From Nelumbo lutea (Eukaryota > Streptophyta > Magnoliopsida > Proteales > Nelumbonaceae), in the NCBI GenBank assembly GCA_022828595.1, contig JAKGHH010000002.1, positions 77,286,383 through 77,350,382 of the forward strand: DNA of 64,000 nt, in the 5' to 3' direction. This document shows, piece by piece, positions 58,281 through 64,000 of the stretch. The first letter of the stretch is position 1, and every line of letters begins with the position of its first letter. The notes below the pieces were generated by a model. That model searched no databases. It was not told the origin of the DNA and was given only the letters and a program-made list of their open reading frames with translations. A program made the position numbers and the translations under genes.

Positions 58281-58750
58281 CGGAGGAGGTCGCTCACGCT
58301 GATCAAGCAGAGTCGAGTTGGATTAACCCGCTTGCGAGCTTCTTGCTACATGGGACCCTCCCTGCAAATCGCAATGCCGCCAGAAGGGTAGAGCGTCAGA
58401 CGGCCAAATACGTCATGATAGATGAACGACTGTATCAAAGATCCTACACGCTCCCCTACCTGCACTGCTTGTGACCTACTGAAGCCGAGCTCGTGCTCCG
58501 CGATACTCATGAAGGTCTATGCGGCGGACACTTGGGGAGTAAGGCCCTTGCTCAAAAATCACTGCGACAGGGATATTACTGGCCAACGATGAAAGCAAAC
58601 GCCATTGAGCTCGTCAGAAAATGTGACAAGTGCCAGAAGCAGACCAACATCCACCATCAGCCCGTTGCCGACCTCAAATCCCTCACCATCCCGTGGCCTT
58701 TCGCACAGTGGGGGATCGACATACTTGGGCCATTTCCACCAACGACTAAT
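58281..58750 (+). pseudogene. pol: gypsy integrase N-terminal part
   Basis: It reads ADRVGLTRL-like linker text, ERLYQRSYTLPYLHC, then the open frame with RDTHEGLCGGHLGSKALAQK, YYWPTMKANAIELVRKCDKC (HHCC zinc region) and WPFAQWGIDILGPFPPTT, which holds the first catalytic aspartate. A TGA lies near 58470. At 58750 the sequence switches to the opposite strand of the same gene. Confidence 0.83.
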
Positions 58751-59060
58751 TTTTTGAAGGACCAAGTCGTCAATGCGGAGGTTTCGCTTCTTGACCCTGA
58801 CATTATAGTGCCGGGATACTCTTTGTTGATAAGCTGCGGTCCTGATATATGAAAGGTCCCTTACTTCGTCCAGTAGATCGAGGTTGGTATGTAGCTCATC
58901 CTCATTTGCCTTGTTGTCGTATGCTTCCATTCGTAGCGAGGGAACCTCAATCTCAGCGGGGATGACTGTTTCAGTGTCGTAGGTGAGGTTAAAGAGAGTT
59001 TCTCCTGTGGCGGTTTTCTTTGTGGTTCGGTAAGCCCATAGGACGCTGGGTAACTCGTCT
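58751..59060 (-). pseudogene. pol: gypsy integrase C-terminal part, inverted
   Basis: On the minus strand the frame has DELPSVLWAYRTTKKTATGE, LFNLTYDTETVIPAEIEVPS and VRVKKRNLRIDDLVLQK, the integrase C-terminal text of plant gypsy elements. The first six residues of the open frame (MLVPLR) are copia LTR sequence and not gypsy. The catalytic middle of integrase (the second D and the E) is missing between the two arms. The frame beyond DDLVLQK merely reads the antisense of the forward arm. Confidence 0.82.
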
Positions 59061-59978
59061 GCTCTTAATGGGACCAACATTTACACTAAATGGTCCTTGG
59101 GTCCATTCATCTTATGAAGGCCCAAGGACTGTGGGCAGATGTGAGATTAGCCCATCAGGTTTATTATTTCTAAATGGCCTTACAATTAACCTCTCAGCCC
59201 TTAATGATCATACACTGCCCAACAAGAGATGACCTCTCCCTCGGCTGCAAGGTACAATGTTGCACTCTTTACTCACATGGATCCCGGGAATTAAAAGATT
59301 TTGCAAACATTTTGTGAAACCGTAATACATATGTATATCTCTATATAAATATATTTTGCAAAACAAATTTCAACAAGTTTGAAATCAATTGCCGGTAGTT
59401 GAGGTTTCCATCCGAGAGAGGTGCATTCCCCTATCATTCACTTTGTCTGACAAAGCGGATGATCCTGTTACTATGATCACCCACTCAGGTGAATTCTTAG
59501 ACTATCCCAACATACCCAGGTTTTGACCCCCTCTAAGGATCTCACTAATTGGCATATCAAAGACAACCCAATCCAATACCTAGTGTAGTACCATAATCGA
59601 GTCTAGGGGTCAAATGTAATATTTCAGTTTTGCCCATCTATCTCCAAGGTCCAAGGCAATACTGGAATTTGGTTCAGTTCAGGGTTTCAAGCAAACTCAC
59701 ACTGCATGTACCTCAGGTCTCACCCTGGCAGCTGAGACAAGCCAACCCAACCAACTTGGTGGCACATCAGTGTCAGCCTTGGCAAGATAAATCTTCCCAA
59801 ATCTATCCAATGGCTGTGAAGATTCTAAACTAACACAAGTCTCACAAGTGTCTAGTTTAAGGGTATTATACAGAAACACACCAATATAACATGAATCAAA
59901 TATGTACTTTATTCATTTACAATAAATGTCATAATGTACATCAAACTGATTGGAGCTAAGGGCATACACTGTTTAACA
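59061..59978 (-). mobile_element. copia LTR 5' half, inverted
   Basis: A minus-strand LTR start: the sequence ends GGCATACACTGTTTAACA, the complement of TGTTAAACAGTGTATGCC. It runs left for 918 bp to GCTCTTAATGGGACCAACA, then meets the inverted gypsy integrase. It resembles the second subfamily (ATGCCAATCA, GGTCAAAACCTGGG). The LTR 3' half, with promoter and PBS, is absent. Confidence 0.83.
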
Positions 59979-60990
59979 ATTCTTAACTTTGTTGGAATTT
60001 TTACTTTTTTTTTTTTTTTTGTTTTACTTGACTTGGCAAATAACCAAAGTCAAGACCTGGTTTCCCAACTATGATTCAAGCATATAACATTGACTAGTTC
60101 ACAATTAGTTAGAATAGAATGTTAAAGAATGAGGATTCACAATTACTAAGGGACTATTGCTTAGTGTTTGTTTGGTGTAATGGTAAAAAATCTTGAGCTC
60201 ACAAGCACGTCACAACGAAGTTTCAAAGTTTGAGAGTAGTCATTTTGTGCAAAAAAGAAAGAAAAAAAATATCAAAGTTTTGGTACATATTCAATCCACT
60301 CCCCCGAGACACCAACTAACTGGAAGCAACTGTGAATGAGGTGGTTAGGCTACATATGGGGTTTCCTTGAAGGACAAAGGAAAGTCGAGAGCAGGAGGTA
60401 GTCTAAAGGCTAGGGCAAATGAAGTAATAGAATGATTGTCCCATTATGAGTCAGACCCCTATTTATAGGGAAAGATCTCGATATCCCAAAAGGAAATAGT
60501 CAAAAGCGTTTGATTTCCATTAGGAAAGGGAGTCTTAGATTCGATGTTAGTTGTTAGGGAGCACTGCTAGTGTTTCACCATGGATCTTATGAGATGTCTT
60601 AAGGATGAGCTTTCCTTTCATCTAAGGAGTCTCATAATACACATGTGCTACTTCCTTTCGTGACCCTCTTAAACCGACATGGTGCGGGTGACATCACTAT
60701 TTAGATCACGTCTCCTCTTTAAGCCCACGGGGTATCCTATCACATGCATTATTAATGATGCACGTGCTTCTTTCAGTTACTTCTATCCCGCGATGAACTT
60801 GCACTGATCGCAGTTATGTAGTGGCTTTAAGCTCATTGCAACATGTTCTGGGTCAAGAGTTCAACGTAGATGTGTGATGAGTTATGTACTCATCGTAGGC
60901 ATTCGCGTAGTATTGGTTTGACACTTTCTGTGTTTTGATGATTTGAGTGACCATCATGTACCTACACCAATATTTTCAATGACCTTTTTT
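59979..60990. other. AT-rich DNA, no gene
   Basis: Right flank of the element cluster. There is a T-run at about 60005-60020 and a possible SINE at 60160-60270. No coding frame with motifs is seen on either strand. Confidence 0.5.
60160..60270 (+). mobile_element. possible tRNA-derived SINE
   Basis: TGGTGTAATGG (60174-60184) fits a polymerase III box A. GTTTCAAAGTT (60220-60230) is a degenerate box B about 45 bp downstream, and an A-rich tail (AAAAAAGAAAGAAAAAAAA) follows. No target duplication is evident and box B is poor, so this is tentative. Confidence 0.35.
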
Positions 60991-60995
60991 TCTTA

Positions 60996-61094
60996 GGTTG
61001 AGTTTGGAAGGAGTACAAATACAAATATGTAGAGTGCAAAACTTTGTATTTTGTATTATACATATTTGCATTTGTACTCCTTCCAAACTCAGCC
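60996..61094. mobile_element. Tourist-like MITE copy 1
   Basis: A 99-bp element with long terminal inverted repeats: GGTTGAGTTTGGAAGGAGTA at the left, and the complement of GGCTGAGTTTGGAAGGAGTA at the right. TTA lies on both sides (60993-60995 and 61095-61097), the duplication made by PIF/Harbinger transposases. It has no coding capacity. Confidence 0.8.
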
Positions 61095-61097
61095 TTA

Positions 61098-61216
61098 GGC
61101 TCAGTTTGAAATGAGTACAAATACAAATATGTAGAGTGCAAAACCTTTTATTTTGAATTATTTTGTATATATTTATACTGTACATATTTGCATTTGTACT
61201 CATTCCAAACTGAGCT
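61098..61216. mobile_element. Tourist-like MITE copy 2
   Basis: A 119-bp relative starting GGCTCAGTTTGAAATGAGTA and ending in the complementary text, with an AT-rich centre. TTA at 61095-61097 is shared with copy 1, and TTA recurs at 61217-61219. The two copies abut directly. Confidence 0.8.
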
Positions 61217-61254
61217 TTAATTTATAAAGCAAGGTGGCAAATTTTATTTGTTTA

Positions 61255-61369
61255 GGCTCAATTTAAAAGGAATACAATATGTAGAGTGCAAATACATACA
61301 AAATAATACAAAATACAACATTTTACGGTATACATATTTGTATTTGTTGTACTCCTTCCAAACTCAGCC
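61255..61369. mobile_element. Tourist-like MITE copy 3
   Basis: A more diverged relative, starting GGCTCAATTTAAAAGGAATA and ending CTCCTTCCAAACTCAGCC. It is flanked by TTTA at 61251-61254 and 61370-61373. It is separated from copy 2 by about 35 bp. Confidence 0.75.
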
Positions 61370-61399
61370 TTTAAACAAAATCATTGATATTGGTGAATA

Positions 61400-61417
61400 C
61401 CCCCCCCCCCCCCCCCC
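61400..61417 (+). repeat. 18-base poly-C run
   Basis: Eighteen consecutive C bases just beyond the third MITE. Like the G run at 58260 it may be slippage or an assembly fault. Confidence 0.9.
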
Positions 61418-64000
61418 TCTCATTGGAACCAATACAATACTTGCGTGACTTGAATAATTGGGTCTGGGCCATCGGGCTGAGTCCCTTTAAAATCTAAGAA
61501 ATGCTCAACTCGAGCTCGAGACTTCCCAAGTTGCATAATTTTCTGATGGGAGTGCTAAGGATAGAACCTGACTTGGGTCTGTGCAGATTCACCTATGGAA
61601 GCCCCTAAGTAGGCATGTTCATGGGTTGATGGACCGGGCTTTAGGCTCAGCCCATGAACATTATACACTGCTTGATTTGGGCTTTTGGACGGGTCCATTT
61701 AAAATTAAGGCAAAAGCTTAACCTGAGCGAGGTCCATGAATAAGTCTACCCATAAGAGGAGATATTTGATTATAGCTGAATTGGCTAAACAGCCTCAACT
61801 GAATAACTTATTGCTTTGTCTTTTTGTGGAATAAAGTAATCATAAAACAAAATATTCAGAAGCATAGAAATTAAATCAACTAGAGGTGTCATTCATCCAT
61901 TGAGGAGCTCACAACATTCTTTCATAGTGAAAAGCAATAACCGGCCATCAGTAGTATTTCGGATGCTGCTAATACTAACATTACATGCAAAGGAGGGTGC
62001 ACATGGATCTGATTTTCATAGTGAATGATAAAAACTTAATCTCGGCCCACTTTTGGTAGAGATTCAGTTTTGTTTGTAAGCCCATGGGCTGTACTTGGGG
62101 TCGAGGTAAAACTTTATTGGCTTCAATCTTTTTTCTGATTTAAAAGAATGCAAGATTCAGACCGGACATAGAATCGGAGTGTTCGCTGGGTCACAGCTTT
62201 ATTAATTAAACAGGCAGTTAGTCTACTCAGATCGTGAAAACTGTTATTTAACCAGGGATCCATTGGGAAGGTCACTGGGTCATCAACACCCTGTCCGGTC
62301 TAAGTCTTACAACACTGCTTTAAATAAAAACCAACGAATCAATCCTTCATGTGTTTGCTAGGCGTGTGGGGGTTTCATAACCTTTCTTATTTTATTTTAT
62401 TTTTTTTTACTTCAAAGTCAGTTTTCAATTAGAAGTAGATGAAACAAAAAGAAAAGAGTATCAATAATATGCTATTTACCATACATTCTTTTTTCGGGAA
62501 GCTATTTATCCAGATAAATGTATTTATCCAGGTAAATAAGACAATGACCATTTTAGCCATCAAAAACCATTAATAAAAGGGGCAGTTTTGTCCCATTAAG
62601 TATTAGCAACTTTCCAACAGGTGGTAATATTATCTACCCACCTAGGAGATGGGTATCACTTATCCGATGCCAAAAAAATAAATTTTCCGTAGACCCCAGA
62701 TAAATCTGAAAAAAGAAAATATGGGTGAATTGGACAATAGAAACCAAAATCCCATTGATTGACTTTCCCCCTTTCAAAAAAAAAAAAAATGATTGGGCCG
62801 GTAATGGTATTTCAAATTTTTGAAGGGAATCAATTGACAAGCCTATGTTGAAATGGTGTGGTGAAAATAGTTGCTTGGAAATCAAGGCTCATCCGACAAT
62901 TTTGCAAGTATGTAAATGATCTTGAGCACATATTTACTCCTATCATGGTCAAACGAAATCTATTCATTTTTATCTAAGATTCCTAAACTCTAAACCCTAA
63001 TAGGCCCCTAAATTTTTAAACCCTAATCTTAAACCATAAATTTCAATTGAAAAAATGTATTTGATCAGATACAATTCCCCCAATCATGTGGGATCCAATA
63101 ATTCTTCGATAATCTTAAGCCTAGATTGAAGCTAATGACTTGTTAATGAGTGACGATTAGACTCTGATCTCTCAATGATGAATCTGGTAGACAAGTATTA
63201 ATCCTGAGGAAAGGAATATATCAAAAGCCCACATGCAACTTCAAATGGGAGTGGACAATCTATTCCTACCCATTATAGAACCTTAACTCTCTGGATATCA
63301 TCCCCCAACAGAATGCATACACGAGGAAATAATGATACAGGTGAGGTGACATTGTAGGGTCAACAGAAGATAATATTAATGGACTTTTAGGTGATGAATA
63401 AGGTGGTGTTTTGTATGACATCTATTTATTTGATAAATGGTATTATGTTATTGTTAAATAAGTATTTTTCTCATCATGCTATTTAATACGCATATTTATT
63501 GATAAATTCTTATTTTGATTTATATTTAAAGTTGATGAAAATTTTATTTTAACGTTTCTCTCAATACAAAAATATTTATTTACTGTTCCATTAATATGAC
63601 ACTTAATGATATCTAATTGTTAATAAACCTCATAAAAATATTTATCAACCACTTTTTTTCAATTTTGATAATAAATCAAATATAAACTTTATTTAATAAA
63701 AAGAAGCTGTACCAAATACATAGTAAATCAACCCTAGGGATGTAAACAGATGATTTGCTTCAGCTACAAAATTGATATATAATGGATCCAACCTGTCCCA
63801 TTCCACGAATGTATAGTACCCCTATAATCATTAAAATTTGTATTTATAAACGCGTTTTTTTGGTAAATTATTTACAAATGTTTCAGTGCTATTATGTAAA
63901 ACAGGTCAGGTTTGGTAGAGGTCGACCTCAACCCCCAAAACCCAATTAAAGCTAATTTAATACCCCATATCAGGTCACGTCAAATAATGGCTTATGATTG
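61418..64000. other. AT-rich DNA, no gene
   Basis: No frame with recognisable motifs is present on either strand. Visible small structures: an inverted repeat TGTTCATGGG with its complement (61616-61625 and 61651-61660); AGACCGGACA with its complement at 62159-62168 and 62292-62301; and two AAACCCTAA units near 62990-63030. A frame at 62634-62885 (-) has no family motif. It looks like ordinary plant intergenic DNA. Confidence 0.5.

Noticed and set aside
60160..60270. Functional tRNA gene
   Set aside because: No cloverleaf can be drawn; the box-like motifs and A-rich tail fit a decayed SINE at best.
60976..61203. Minus-strand frame of 75 codons
   Set aside because: It is made of the inverted repeats of MITE copies 1 and 2.
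62986..63035. Telomere-like AAACCCTAA text
   Set aside because: Only two separated units; not a telomeric array.

Overview
The window is plant nuclear DNA with no recognisable host gene. It is an old, heavily rearranged pile of LTR retrotransposons. The plant assignment rests on Ty1/copia elements with primer-binding sites reading TGGTATCAGAGC (complementary to plant initiator Met-tRNA), a Ty3/gypsy element of Tat type with an extra RNase H, and Tourist-like MITEs. The species cannot be told from the sequence. Almost all of positions 1-59978 belongs to one copia family, probably of the Angela/Tork group, judged from remembered motifs. Its LTRs are about 1.9 kb, its gag starts MANxxFAKLLDDNKLKG, and its pol order is protease (PR), integrase (IN), reverse transcriptase (RT), RNase H (RH). 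Every copy carries stops, frameshifts or deletions, so no intact autonomous element is present and all coding entries are given as pseudogenes.

Layout. 1-11006 (element A, +): the end of a 5' LTR, a leader, gag-PR-IN-RT, a solo LTR of the same family nested in the RT gene with a 5-bp target duplication, a near-identical tandem duplication of LTR end plus RT/RH, and a full 3' LTR. 11007-14456: AT-rich DNA without genes, with a tandem array of about 168-bp units at 13500-14290. 14457-22289 (B and C, -): two gag-pol copies fused in tandem without LTRs. 22290-24652 (D, +): an RT/RH tail and 3' LTR. 24653-29803 (E, F, G): truncated LTR and leader pieces. 29804-30671: AT-rich sequence of unknown origin. 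30672-54894: a tandem copia array, LTR-internal-LTR-internal-LTR-internal-LTR, in which neighbouring units share LTRs; the first unit is interrupted by a gypsy LTR plus gag start (35301-36680). 54895-59060: gypsy gag-PR-RT-RH-extra RH-IN, with the IN C-terminal part inverted. 59061-59978: an inverted truncated copia LTR. 59979-64000: AT-rich DNA with a possible SINE, three adjacent MITEs and homopolymer runs.

The least expected signal is in the copia LTR and leader. Both are studded with short, mostly perfect inverted repeats, usually with a 3-base spacer. Several form an array just upstream of the TATA box, and some arms differ between LTR subfamilies by paired changes that keep the symmetry. 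Other points worth checking are a TAG codon inside RNase H shared by five of six copies, an antisense reading frame open in several LTRs, an 18-nt patch of RT sequence inside an LTR, and repeated breakpoints that point to recombination or template switching rather than simple nesting.
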